A stretch of 64,000 nt of DNA from CBDCRK01 sp965220955. GTDB taxonomy: Bacteria > Desulfobacterota > Binatia > Bin18 > CBDCRK01. Below, piece after piece: positions 43,802-52,450 of this stretch. Made by a program: the position numbers and the translations under genes. The stretch covers positions 174,792 through 238,791 of the forward strand of contig CBDCRK010000008.1 in assembly GCA_965220955.1 (NCBI GenBank). Reading direction: 5' to 3'. Below the pieces are notes generated by a model. It made no database searches. It was given only the letters and a program-made list of their open reading frames with translations, and was not told the DNA's origin. How positions within the stretch are numbered: position 1 is the first letter of the stretch; the number at the start of each line of letters is the position of its first letter.

Positions 43802-44587
43802 ATGCAAAGGCTGAAGGATAGGGTTGCCATTGTTACTGGAGCTAGCTCCGGTATTGGTCGAGCCATTGCCCTTGGCTTTGCCCGGGAAGGGGCTAAGGTG
43901 GCTTGTGCCGACCTTCGTGAGACGGCACGACCTGAAGGGTATGAAGCAAACATCCAGAAAAGTACGGATGAAGTGGTCCGGGCATCAGGCGGAGAAGCGA
44001 TTTTTGTCAAGACGGATGTTACCATAGCACAGGAGGTGGCAAACCTGGTCAAAACCACGGTGGAGCAGTATAGAAGGCTCGACCTCATGGTCAATAATGC
44101 GGGCGTTTTCACCCGTCTTTCACCCATCCATGAGACCACCGAGGAAGAATACGACTTCACCATGAATGTGAACGCCAAAGGGGTATGGCACGGCTGCCAG
44201 CAGGCCATTATCCAGTTCTTGAAGCAGGGAAACGGGGGCAAGATCATTAACATTGTCTCTATTGGTGGGCTGGTAGGACTGGCAAACGAGCCCGCCTATT
44301 GTGCATCGAAAGGAGCAGCAGCAAATCTCACCCGGCAACTGGCCATTGATTACGGTCCTCACCGGATCAATGTTAACGGTATTTGCCCCAATTATCTTAC
44401 CACGGCCATGTGCCGGCCTTATTATGATGACACTTCCATCCGGGGAATGGTTGAGGAGGCTACCCCTATGCAACGCTGGGGATCGCCAGAAGAAATTGTT
44501 GGGCCAGCTATTTTTCTTGCCTCCAGGGAGGCAGACTATGTGACCGGCAGCATGCTGATCATTGATGGGGGATACACCGCCAGGTAA
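43802..44587 (+). CDS. Short-chain dehydrogenase/reductase
   Basis: A 261-residue classical SDR. TGASSGIG cofactor loop, NNAG in MVNNAGVFT, catalytic Ser in IVSIGGLVG, Tyr and Lys in YCASK, and YVTGSMLIIDGG at the end. VACADLRET suggests NAD use. It is only distantly like the other SDR at 41.9 kb. Strong SD AGGAGG precedes the ATG. Substrate unknown. Confidence 0.93.
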   Translation: MQRLKDRVAIVTGASSGIGRAIALGFAREGAKVACADLRETARPEGYEANIQKSTDEVVRASGGEAIFVKTDVTIAQEVANLVKTTVEQYRRLDLMVNNAGVFTRLSPIHETTEEEYDFTMNVNAKGVWHGCQQAIIQFLKQGNGGKIINIVSIGGLVGLANEPAYCASKGAAANLTRQLAIDYGPHRINVNGICPNYLTTAMCRPYYDDTSIRGMVEEATPMQRWGSPEEIVGPAIFLASREADYVTGSMLIIDGGYTAR

Positions 44588-44608
44588 ATGATTGGAGCAG
44601 GCCTAGGA

Positions 44609-46042
44609 TTAGCCTAGTCTTTGGGTGATTTCCCACCCTATGCAACTGATAGCAAACCCCACATACACAAGAGACGCCAGTATCATCATGGCAGTACAAA
44701 TCAGACCTGGCTTGGCTGCTTTGGGTAGATAACGAAGATTAATGTAAAGGGTCAGGGGCACATAGATGGCCATGGCAAAACCACCAATATAAGCCGCGTT
44801 AAAAAGAAACCCCAGCTCTGTTATTCCCCTCTGCTCCATAATGTAAGTAATCACACAGCCAGCCAAGATCCAAATTCCGGCTATGAGCAAGTACCACCAG
44901 CTGAGCTCTCGTTTCTGTGCCCCACTAAAATTTGTATAGACCATGTCGGCAATCGAGCGAGCCACACCGTCAACCAGGGCCAGTTGGGTCCCAAACAGTG
45001 TGGCTAAGCCTACCAGTAAGAAGATAACCCGACCTATGTTTCCCCAGACCTCTGCCAGAACTTCTGCCTCATCCCATATAAGAGTGCCCGAAGAAGGCAC
45101 AATACCCTGGGGATGAAGCACGGCTAGCGAGCCGACTATGAATAGGAGAATAGTAAAGGTATTTAAGAGCCAGAAAAACAAAGCCTGGTCTTTTTTTACA
45201 TAACTCCACCAGTCCCTGAAGCGTTGGGTGTTGGCTTCGGTGTCAGCAAAAATAAATCCTATTGTCGGAATAGTCTCAGCCCGTCTCCGTAGAGGATTCT
45301 GCAGCTCTGGGATCTTTGCTCCCATGCCAATGTTTTTGTCACGCAAATAAAATGAGTAAAAAAGGTTGGCTGTACCCCCGGCGCCAGCGAAAACCAGCGC
45401 AATAAAGAGGGCTTTGATACTCATGTTGGGGTCTCGATAGCCAACATTCATAACTCCGGCGGCCAGCTCTTTCCATGTATCGGCAGTGCTCACAACTGTG
45501 GCCACAACAATCAGCCCCACCGTAACTACAACCACTAACAGCTCGACTGTTTTCTCCACGGAGTTATAAACAAGCTTGGGTCCAAATAAAATGACGGCCA
45601 CAAAGGCAAAGGTAATGACCGTCCAGAAGGTATCCGAGCCAAAGCCCTGGGGACCAACGGTAAGGGCCTTAAGGGCAAGTCCTGAAGCTCGTCCCCAGCC
45701 AGGGGCAAGCCAGCTTAACAGGGTCAATAAAATGAACAGCGGAGCAAATCCTTGCCACACCCGACTGTAACCAGTGAATACGGTCTCCCCTGTGGCAATA
45801 GTCCAACGGCCCACCTCAAAGTTGATCCACATTTGCAGGAAAACCCCTATCACGGCTGCCCAGACCATGCTTGCGCCATACTGGGCAACAATGCGGGGCC
45901 ATATAATAATTTCTCCGGCGCCAATGGATAAACCAACCAGCACGGCTCCCGGGCCGGCTAATTTCCAGAACGAGGAGGTCTTCTCGGGTAGGTCTGCCGG
46001 TTTGAGATCAGAAAGAGAGGTAAAGATACGGTAACGGGTCAT
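44609..46042 (-). CDS. Nramp-like transporter lacking the metal-binding motifs
   Basis: A 477-residue LeuT-fold membrane protein with about 11 helices. TM1 keeps the GPG start (AGPGAVLVGLSIGAGEIIIWPRI), but the Nramp metal motif DPGN is GAGE. TM6 has GGTANLFYSFYLRD where Nramp has MPH-N-L. So the residues that bind manganese or iron are missing. It belongs to a divergent Nramp-related branch whose substrate is unknown. The L,D-transpeptidase stop is 9 bases upstream, so the genes are probably one transcript. Confidence 0.82.
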   Translation of the reverse strand: MTRYRIFTSLSDLKPADLPEKTSSFWKLAGPGAVLVGLSIGAGEIIIWPRIVAQYGASMVWAAVIGVFLQMWINFEVGRWTIATGETVFTGYSRVWQGFAPLFILLTLLSWLAPGWGRASGLALKALTVGPQGFGSDTFWTVITFAFVAVILFGPKLVYNSVEKTVELLVVVVTVGLIVVATVVSTADTWKELAAGVMNVGYRDPNMSIKALFIALVFAGAGGTANLFYSFYLRDKNIGMGAKIPELQNPLRRRAETIPTIGFIFADTEANTQRFRDWWSYVKKDQALFFWLLNTFTILLFIVGSLAVLHPQGIVPSSGTLIWDEAEVLAEVWGNIGRVIFLLVGLATLFGTQLALVDGVARSIADMVYTNFSGAQKRELSWWYLLIAGIWILAGCVITYIMEQRGITELGFLFNAAYIGGFAMAIYVPLTLYINLRYLPKAAKPGLICTAMMILASLVYVGFAISCIGWEITQRLG

Positions 46043-46050
46043 AGAGTTGA

Positions 46051-46596
46051 TTATGGCTCGATGATAACCGGCGTACCCAGCTCTACCAGCGGAAAGATTT
46101 CTTCAATGGCCTGATTGCTTACAGCAATACAACCGGCAGTACCCTGACGTACATTCTTGCCCCCATGGATAAAGATTTCTCCGCCCAAGACGGTTTTCCA
46201 TGGAGGAATCTGTTGGTGCTGCTGGGCTTGGGCAATTTCAAGGTACTCTTCTTCGCTGATGGCTCCTTGTGCCAGACCTTGCTTGGCGTCGCTCAGGTTG
46301 GGGTAGCTCAAGCCCAGGGAGAGATGAAAGCGGCTCTGGGGGTTTTTGAAGCAGACATAGTATTCTCCTTCTGGAGTTCGCCGGTCACCCTCCCGCTGTT
46401 TGGGACCGAAGCTGTTGCTACCTACCACCACCTCATATTGTTTTAGAGCGCGTCCATTGCTGCTGTAAACCGTAAGTGTACGGGTGGACTTAGAAACAAC
46501 AATTTTGCTCACCATAGGCTTAGTGAAGAAGCTAATGAGACCCATTAGCACCAGGGCAAGTGCGAAGAAGCGCAGTGTTTGCGTACTGCTCAGCAA
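46051..46596 (-). CDS. L,D-transpeptidase (YkuD domain)
   Basis: A 181-residue periplasmic protein with an N-terminal membrane anchor or signal (LRFFALALVLMGLISFF). The YkuD domain has IFIHGGKNVRQGTAGCIAVSN, with catalytic His and Cys. Members form 3-3 peptidoglycan cross-links or attach lipoproteins to the wall. KQREGDRRTPEGEYYVCFKNP is the conserved strand before it. The start is a TTG at 46596 with AGAGG nearby. It is downstream of the peroxiredoxin gene. Confidence 0.88.
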   Translation of the reverse strand: MLSSTQTLRFFALALVLMGLISFFTKPMVSKIVVSKSTRTLTVYSSNGRALKQYEVVVGSNSFGPKQREGDRRTPEGEYYVCFKNPQSRFHLSLGLSYPNLSDAKQGLAQGAISEEEYLEIAQAQQHQQIPPWKTVLGGEIFIHGGKNVRQGTAGCIAVSNQAIEEIFPLVELGTPVIIEP

Positions 46597-46637
46597 TGGC
46601 CTCTGGCTTCCCTTGGATACACCATACCGGCTTGACG

Positions 46638-47171
46638 CTATTTGAGTTCTTGGAGAACTTTGCTGATCTCCTCCATAGGTAAAAGCTCAGCCGGATTTTC
46701 CATGATCTTCTTGAACCGTACTGTTCCTTCTTTGTCAACAACAAAGTAGGCCCGGTTGGCCAGCCAGCGCTCTTTATCCAACCAGCCTACATAACTGGAG
46801 ATCATGTCTGGCTGGTCAAAAGCGCTGAGCAACGGATAGTCGAGCTTAAGGTTATTGGCAAAGGCTTTCTGTGAGTCCGAGTGGTTCGTACTGATCCCTA
46901 ATACCTGAGCGTCAAGACCGTTAAGCTTCTGGTGCTCCTCCTGCCCGGAGGAGAGCTGAAGGGTTCAACCCCCGGTGAAGTCGAGAATATAAAAAAGCAG
47001 AACCACATTATTCTTACCCTGGTAGTCCTTAAGGCAGATCTGGTCTCCTTGACTTGCCGGCAGGCAAAATTCCGGCGCCGGATTTCCTACCTCAACGGCC
47101 GCCCGTGCTGTGCTCAGCATTCCCAGACAGAGTAACAAGAAGGCAAAGAAAAAATCTCCTATCCATCGCAT
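46638..47171 (-). CDS. Exported peroxiredoxin-like selenoprotein (in-frame TGA as Sec69)
   Basis: One frame from ATG 47171 to TAA 46638, with a single TGA at 46967-46965 as codon 69. Upstream: a signal peptide (FFFAFLLLCLGMLSTARA) and VEVGNPAPEF...NNVVLLFYILDFTGG. Downstream: TLQLSSGQEEHQKLNGLDAQVLGIS and ANRAYFVVDKEGTVRFKK, plainly the same AhpC/TSA domain. The TGA sits where the peroxidatic cysteine of the T-x-x-C motif should be (TGG-Sec). A hairpin fitting bacterial SECIS rules follows. With readthrough the product is 177 residues. It should reduce peroxides in the periplasm. A frame-only annotation would split it at the TGA. Confidence 0.85.
46935..46953 (-). promoter_or_regulatory. Predicted bacterial SECIS hairpin
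   Basis: On the minus strand, CTCCTCC (46953-46947), loop GGGCA (46946-46942) and GGAGGAG (46941-46935) form a perfect 7-bp stem. The loop begins 18 nt after the TGA and its first bases are G. Published bSECIS rules ask for a G in the first two loop bases and 16-37 nt from UGA to loop; both are met. Confidence 0.8.
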
Positions 47172-47194
47172 AAGCCTCTCCTTTCTTTGCCAAC

Positions 47195-47222
47195 CCTATA
47201 ACAGATTGCCAGCTCTTTTCAA
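47195..47222 (-). promoter_or_regulatory. Likely promoter of the selenoprotein peroxiredoxin
   Basis: Minus strand: TTGAAA (47222-47217), 16 nt, TATAGG (47200-47195), ending 23 nt before ATG 47171. An SD-like AGGAGAGG lies between. Confidence 0.5.
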
Positions 47223-47423
47223 TGTTTTCACCCCTTTCTTTTTGGACTCCGTAGTTTGATAACCAGTGCCCGGGTATCCTATAGCTCTTACTTTGCTAAA
47301 TCAGCCGTTCATGACACATTGTTTCGCCACTCACAATGAAAATTAAGGACTTGAGTCCTATTTTTAGAGCAGACCACAACCACAGGGGATTAGTAGGGAA
47401 GGTTTCTGGGTAATGCCTGCGTG

Positions 47424-48166
47424 CTACCCGGTTGTGCGTAGCTGCTTAAGAAGCTGCAGGTCAATCTTGCTCTTGACAGTACGGCGGTCGAGCCCTAGGC
47501 GGCGTGCGGTTCCCTCATAATTGCCAGTCTGCAAGTATACCCAGGTGCAGTACTGTTGCAGAAGTTCGTCGGCCGTTAGCGTTCCGCTGACAATGGCCCT
47601 GGAGAATTCCTCGGAGAAATCCTCACGGAAGTGTCCTTGCTTCATGGCTGCAAGGAGAGCACGATTGGTTGCAGCCATAAGCTCACGGAAGTGCCGTGGA
47701 AATGCCGGTCCGTTGTATCGCCTAGCGGCTGGAACATGCGCGTCTGAATCACGCGCAGGAGCTTGACCTGAATGGAGGCGTCAAGCTCTCCGACCTCGTC
47801 AAGGAAAACTGTCCCTAGTGGCCGGCAGACCTCCAGCCAGCCACGCCGGTCCTGCAGCGCGCCGGTGAACGCCCCACGACGATGGCCGAATAGCTCCGAC
47901 TCAATGAGCGTAGGGGGTAGAGCGGAGAGGTTGAGCGCGTGGAACGATCCGGTGAAATCCTCTGTAAATGTGAGCGTCTTGGGGTCAAAGGGAGTATAGC
48001 GTGATAGGCCAATGGCTCTGGCAACCAACTCTTTCCCTGTACCCGATGGGCCTGTGATAAGCGTGGTAAAGTCGCCTATTTGCTCATAGAGCGTGCGCCG
48101 ATACCGCCGCATATCATGTGTGAAGATTGACTGCCATACCGCAGCGCGAAGCCGCGCTGCTGACAT
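47424..48166 (-). pseudogene. Broken sigma-54-dependent activator
   Basis: The first part (from 48166) has a Walker A-like TGPSGTGKE, the GAFTGA loop that contacts sigma-54 (HRRGAFTGAL) and Walker B GTVFLDEVGELD. A frameshift near 47685 moves it to a second frame (KLMAATNRAL-like, HFREDF). The latter half of the AAA+ domain is missing, and the frame jumps to a Fis-type HTH end (YCTWVYLQTGNYEGTARRLGLDRRTVKSKID). The N-terminal sensor domain is also absent. Non-functional as it stands. Confidence 0.75.
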
Positions 48167-48273
48167 CGAGCCCCCAATGATGTACCTGAAGACATGATGG
48201 AACGCGCGTCGGATTTGAAAGAAGCAGGCAACCTGTCCGTTAATCCCAGAAAATTTAAGAACCCGTTTTGTCT

Positions 48274-49083
48274 ATGAGGTATAAAAGGAAAAGCAAAGGT
48301 GTTTTGTGTTGGACTAAGATTACCATGTTGGCTCGATGGATTCTGCTTATTGCTTTAAGCTTGGGCGCCGTCCCTAGCCTATTAATTATCCCCACCATTG
48401 CCGACCAGGAGGTCGCCGACCAGGAGGTCGTGGTGCTCTTACATGGACTGGGTCGCACTAGCCGGTCGATGGCCTCCCTGGAAAATACCCTTTCACAACA
48501 CGGCTATCACACGGTCAACATAGGATATCCCTCAACCAAGGAGCCCATCGAACAACTGGCCGAGTATCTGGAAAATGAGCTGAGAAAATGCTGTAAGAGC
48601 AAAGGCCGCCGCGTCAGCTTTGTCACCCACTCGTTGGGGGGTATTCTGCTTCGGTTTTACCTAGCCAAACCTTCGCTGGATAACCGCCTTAACTTGGGGA
48701 GGGTGGTCATGCTAAGCCCACCGAACAGCGGCAGCGAATTGGTGGACGCCTTGCGAAACAATTCGCTTTTCCGCATGGGATTAGGACCATCGGGCCAACA
48801 GCTGGGAACCGATCCAGCTAGCATTCCCAACCAGTTGGGTCCGCTTAACTTCGAGGTCGGCATTATCACAGGAACAAGAAGCCTTAACCCCCTGCTCTCC
48901 TGGCTTATTCCAGGAAAAGATGACGGCAAGGTATCGGTCGAGAACGCCAAGGCCCCTGGTATGACCGATTTCCTGGTTGTTCCGCACACCCATACCTTCA
49001 TTATGAACAGTAAAGTAGTGATAGCTCAGACCCTGCATTTTCTCAGAAACGGCACGTTTGACCATGCGGCTGGCGAAGACTAG
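48274..49083 (+). CDS. Alpha/beta-hydrolase, secreted lipase-like
   Basis: About 269 residues with an N-terminal signal/anchor (LARWILLIALSLGAVPSLLII). Lipase motifs are VVVLLHGLGRTSRSM (oxyanion strand) and SFVTHSLGGILLR (nucleophile Ser). His is probably in VVPHTHTFIM and Asp in the GKDDGKV region. The ADQEV pair is a tandem duplicate made by an exact 15-nt repeat. Similar to class II/PGAP1-like lipases. ATG 48324 would also keep the signal peptide. Confidence 0.83.
   Translation: MRYKRKSKGVLCWTKITMLARWILLIALSLGAVPSLLIIPTIADQEVADQEVVVLLHGLGRTSRSMASLENTLSQHGYHTVNIGYPSTKEPIEQLAEYLENELRKCCKSKGRRVSFVTHSLGGILLRFYLAKPSLDNRLNLGRVVMLSPPNSGSELVDALRNNSLFRMGLGPSGQQLGTDPASIPNQLGPLNFEVGIITGTRSLNPLLSWLIPGKDDGKVSVENAKAPGMTDFLVVPHTHTFIMNSKVVIAQTLHFLRNGTFDHAAGED
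48400..48429 (+). repeat. Perfect 15-nt tandem duplication in the lipase gene
   Basis: GCCGACCAGGAGGTC at 48400-48414 and again at 48415-48429, doubling ADQEV just after the signal/anchor. It looks like recent slippage. Confidence 0.95.
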
Positions 49084-49113
49084 AGGCGGTAAGATCCTTA
49101 TAGTAGAGTATTA

Positions 49114-49755
49114 ATGAAAATCGCTGAGCCCATAACCATGCTTACTGACTACGCCCTGGCGGCAGTGACGCTATTCTTTGCTGTGTTGCTTTTTCGTGTT
49201 GCTCTTCTTCATCAGCAAATGTCTGTCTGGCTATGGGCCACAGCTTTTGTGGCTACGGCTTTGGCGGCTATGGTTGGCGGAACTTTTCATGGGATTGCCC
49301 GATATCCCCGCTATATGGAAGGTGCCATTGGGAGGTTGCTATGGAAAGCTACTGTTTATTCCGTAGGTCTGGCTAGTTTTTTCATGCTAGCCGGAGCTAT
49401 CATAGCTGCTGTTTCACCTCCGCTACGCCAATGGCTCTTAGCCGCAGTTGTGCTAAAGTTTATGGTATATGTCGTATGGATGGCTACCCACAACGACTTC
49501 CGCTACGTTATTTATGACTATGCCCCTGCCATGTTGGGCATACTCATTCTCCAAGCTATTGGTGGCTATAGCAAGGGCAGTGAAAGCGCAAGCTGGATCA
49601 TAGCCGGTATTCTGGTTTCTTTTATTGCAGCCGGTGTCCAGCAGAGTAGATTTATGCTCCACAGGAACTTTAGCCATAACGACTTATACCACGTCATCCA
49701 GATGGGAGCTATTTACTTGCTTTACAAGGGGGGATGCTTGCTTAAAGACTGGTGA
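49114..49755 (+). CDS. Polytopic membrane protein of unknown function
   Basis: A 213-residue protein with about seven membrane helices. Conserved-looking polar residues sit at membrane edges: GGTFHGIARY after helix 2, ATHNDFRYVIYDYAP and HRNFSHNDLYHVIQM. A pattern of three His groups in a seven-helix protein recalls the CREST superfamily (alkaline ceramidase, PAQR), but the similarity is too weak to name a function. It is 31 bases after the lipase and on the same strand. Confidence 0.55.
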   Translation: MKIAEPITMLTDYALAAVTLFFAVLLFRVALLHQQMSVWLWATAFVATALAAMVGGTFHGIARYPRYMEGAIGRLLWKATVYSVGLASFFMLAGAIIAAVSPPLRQWLLAAVVLKFMVYVVWMATHNDFRYVIYDYAPAMLGILILQAIGGYSKGSESASWIIAGILVSFIAAGVQQSRFMLHRNFSHNDLYHVIQMGAIYLLYKGGCLLKDW

Positions 49756-49858
49756 GCGCGGGTCCCCAGTTTGACAACCAGCCTTAAGGTATCTTATGAC
49801 AATGCTAAGCCCAGGGCTGTGTTCGGGAGCAAAAAGATGTGCTTAGGAGTAAAATAGC

Positions 49859-52450
49859 ATGCCGTCGGCGTACAAATTTATTGACCAAATTGTTACCACT
49901 ACCTCGCCTGAGGGCAAGACTTTGGGGAGCAGACAAAGAAGGCTTGGCTTCAGGGCCTGGCTAATGACCTTAGGCTTGTGGGGTCCAACTCTGAAAGCCG
50001 TGACCCAATTTGGTTCTGAGGATTGGCCAGTGTTAAGAGGCCAGATCAACCGACTGATCAATATAGAGGTCAAGCGGTTGCTCATTCTGAGAGGCCAAGG
50101 CAATCGATCGGCTCATATAGAGGCCAGGCTTCGCTCTAACCTAAGAAAGGTCCTCCAGGAGGCCATCCCGGTCGCCGCCAGGGCTTTGACCTCGGAGCAA
50201 TTCAGCAATGGCTTGGTTTTGGCTACCTCCCTAGCCGAGCGGGAAATCAGTCCCCTCCATACTTTACAGTCCGGCCTCCCTGCTGCTGCCCAGGTCCTAA
50301 CTTTGGAACAGTTTGCGGCCGGCCTGACCCTGGCCACCCGCTTGGCGGAACGGGGGATCTATCCATCCAGTATATTGCAGTCTGGTCTCTCTGCCGCGGC
50401 TAAGGCCCTAACCCCGGAGCAGTTCATGGCTAGCCTGGCTCTGGCTACTCGTTTGGCCGAGCGGGGAATTGATCCCTTCCATACCCTCCACTCCATTCTC
50501 CCGGCTGTTGCCCAGGCCTTAACCCCAGAGCAGTTTATGGCCGGCCTAACCCTGGCCACTCGCTTGGCCGAGCAGAGGATCGATCCGCGCTACACTCTAG
50601 AGTTTGCCCTCCTTGCCGCTGCCAAAGCCCTGACCCCGGAGCAGTTCAGCGAAGGTCTAGTCCTGGCTGCCCGTTTGGCGGAGCGGAAGATTGATCCTTA
50701 CTCTACCCTGAAATCTGCCCTTCCGGCTGCTGTCCAGGCCCTGACCCCGGAGCAGTTCAGCGAAGGTCTAGTCCTGGCCACCTGTTTGGCGGAGCGAGGC
50801 ATTGATCCCTTCCCGACTCTGCAGTCGATTCTCCCAACCACTGCTAAAGCCAGTCCCACGCTAGCAGCCTTCCAGGCAAACCTCCGGGCCTTGGAAGGCC
50901 TCATTACCCGCTTGGCTGAGGGGAAGAGCAATCAGTATGACACCCTGCCGTCTGTCCTTCCGGTTGTTGCTCAGGCTCTGACCCCGGAGCAGTTCACGGC
51001 TAGCCTGGTTGTGGCCATCCGCTTGACCGAGCAGGGGATTAGTCCTTTTCATACTCTGCAGTTCGGTCTTCCAGCCGTTGCCCAGGCTCTGACCCCGGAG
51101 CAGTTCACGGCTAGCCTGGTTGTGGCCACCCGCTTGGCCGAGCAGGGGATGGATCCTTCCACATCACCTGGGCTTGTTAAGTTAACTCGACAAGCAATAG
51201 CTCTGAAGCAGGAATATGAGGATTTCGAACCTGTGTGGCACCCTGAATCAACACACCGGGAGATAGATCTAAAATATGAACCCAATTGGGAGTATATAGA
51301 AGTCGTAGACCATCCAGCCCAGGTGGAGCTACGACCAGTGGGCCGTCGGATCTCAGCCCTTACCTTAGAGCCGACCGAGGCAACTCGGCTGAGAACTCTC
51401 CTGACCCAGCGGAGCTGGCTATGGCAATTCCACGCAGATTGTGTTGAGCAAGAGCGAGCGCTAGAGCGGATCACTAACCTACAAGTTTTTCTCCCAACCA
51501 TTGTCGATCAACTCTTCAGGCATGGCGTGCTGGAGCCCGCAGTAAGGCTGACAAGCGTTTACCTCCTCGGCAGTTATCCCTGGGTGCCCAGGCCGGCTGA
51601 CATTAACCTCTTCTTGGTGGCGAACGGGGAACGTGAGGTCACTTTCTTCACAACGGAGGCCTTAATAGCACGGGAGGTCCAGAAGCCGGAGCTGCCAGTT
51701 GGCATGACAGTAGAGATCGTTGGGTATGAGACCCTCCGGCAGGCGAGCAGGAGAGAGCCAGTCCCGAACGCTAAGCGATTGGTTCTATGTTATACCCTTC
51801 TCTACGGTTCGGTGTTGCTAGCTGGCCACGATCTCTTTGAGACCACGCCTATGGGTCGCGAAGCCTTTGGGGTCCTACGGAAAGGTCTCCTGGAGGATCG
51901 AAAGCGTGCGGATTGGCCGGAGCTAGGCGGAGATCGAGCAAAGATGATGGCCAGGCAAGCCTGGCGACAGTGTGAAGCAAATGCTCTGGCTTGGTTTATT
52001 GGTTTAGTAGGCCCTTCCACCGACTTCTTGCATCTTTTTGAGCCCACTAAAGCTCAGGAAGAATTAGATCTCCTAACATCGCTACTGACTGAAGGCTTTC
52101 AGGCGGTGGCTAAGGACCCTGGGCCAGCCGGTTTAGAAACATTTCAGACCCGTTTCGGAATCAACTTCTTCGAGGTTCGTGGTCTCCTTAAAGCCATCAG
52201 CAAGGGCTTTCCGCGTTTTGGCTTCGAGCGTATACGTCAGAAATCGGCCCGTATGATCTTGGCGGCAGGTCCCACCACCCTGGAGGTCGAGACCCTGCCG
52301 ATTCCCCCACATCCTGCCATTCCTGATCTCCCTGCCCTTCCTCCTTCCAGTCAGTCAACGCTTCTGCTCACTGAGACCTTCTCTGATTTCACCCGAGCGC
52401 CCGATGCGGTACGCCGCCCGGACGAACCTCCTGAAGGAGATCACAAGTGA
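49859..52450 (+). CDS. Large repeat protein with a nucleotidyltransferase-like domain
   Basis: An 863-residue protein I could not match to a known family. From about residue 105 to 435 lie nine copies of a 37-residue helical repeat (ALTPEQFxxxLxLATRLAERGIDP followed by a Leu/Ala-rich helix); the seventh is degenerate. Then comes a helical linker and, near residues 568-590, an NTase-fold signature (VYLLGSYPWVPRPADINLFLV). Gly-Ser and the first Asp are kept, but the second catalytic Asp is Asn. A Pro-rich tail ends in AVRRP. The SD TTAGGAG lies 10 nt before the ATG. The start region is duplicated at 52507. A non-catalytic or altered NTase with a scaffold of repeats is the best description. Confidence 0.7.
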   Translation: MPSAYKFIDQIVTTTSPEGKTLGSRQRRLGFRAWLMTLGLWGPTLKAVTQFGSEDWPVLRGQINRLINIEVKRLLILRGQGNRSAHIEARLRSNLRKVLQEAIPVAARALTSEQFSNGLVLATSLAEREISPLHTLQSGLPAAAQVLTLEQFAAGLTLATRLAERGIYPSSILQSGLSAAAKALTPEQFMASLALATRLAERGIDPFHTLHSILPAVAQALTPEQFMAGLTLATRLAEQRIDPRYTLEFALLAAAKALTPEQFSEGLVLAARLAERKIDPYSTLKSALPAAVQALTPEQFSEGLVLATCLAERGIDPFPTLQSILPTTAKASPTLAAFQANLRALEGLITRLAEGKSNQYDTLPSVLPVVAQALTPEQFTASLVVAIRLTEQGISPFHTLQFGLPAVAQALTPEQFTASLVVATRLAEQGMDPSTSPGLVKLTRQAIALKQEYEDFEPVWHPESTHREIDLKYEPNWEYIEVVDHPAQVELRPVGRRISALTLEPTEATRLRTLLTQRSWLWQFHADCVEQERALERITNLQVFLPTIVDQLFRHGVLEPAVRLTSVYLLGSYPWVPRPADINLFLVANGEREVTFFTTEALIAREVQKPELPVGMTVEIVGYETLRQASRREPVPNAKRLVLCYTLLYGSVLLAGHDLFETTPMGREAFGVLRKGLLEDRKRADWPELGGDRAKMMARQAWRQCEANALAWFIGLVGPSTDFLHLFEPTKAQEELDLLTSLLTEGFQAVAKDPGPAGLETFQTRFGINFFEVRGLLKAISKGFPRFGFERIRQKSARMILAAGPTTLEVETLPIPPHPAIPDLPALPPSSQSTLLLTETFSDFTRAPDAVRRPDEPPEGDHK
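50180..51160 (+). repeat. Nine 111-nt coding repeats
   Basis: In-frame repeats of 37 codons, each opening with a version of ALTPEQF and containing LATRLAE. DNA similarity between copies is high in places (GCCCTGACCCCGGAGCAGTT is reused), which points to recent expansion. One copy (near 50850-50955) has lost the consensus. Confidence 0.9.

Noticed and set aside
46965..47171. Two separate short genes in place of the peroxiredoxin (68 residues and a 64-residue downstream frame)
   Set aside because: Both are in one frame of one domain, and only the TGA at the catalytic position separates them; a SECIS-like hairpin follows.
50180..51160. Regular repeats considered as a CRISPR array
   Set aside because: Period is 111 nt, copies are coding and in frame with conserved protein motifs, and there are no unique spacers.
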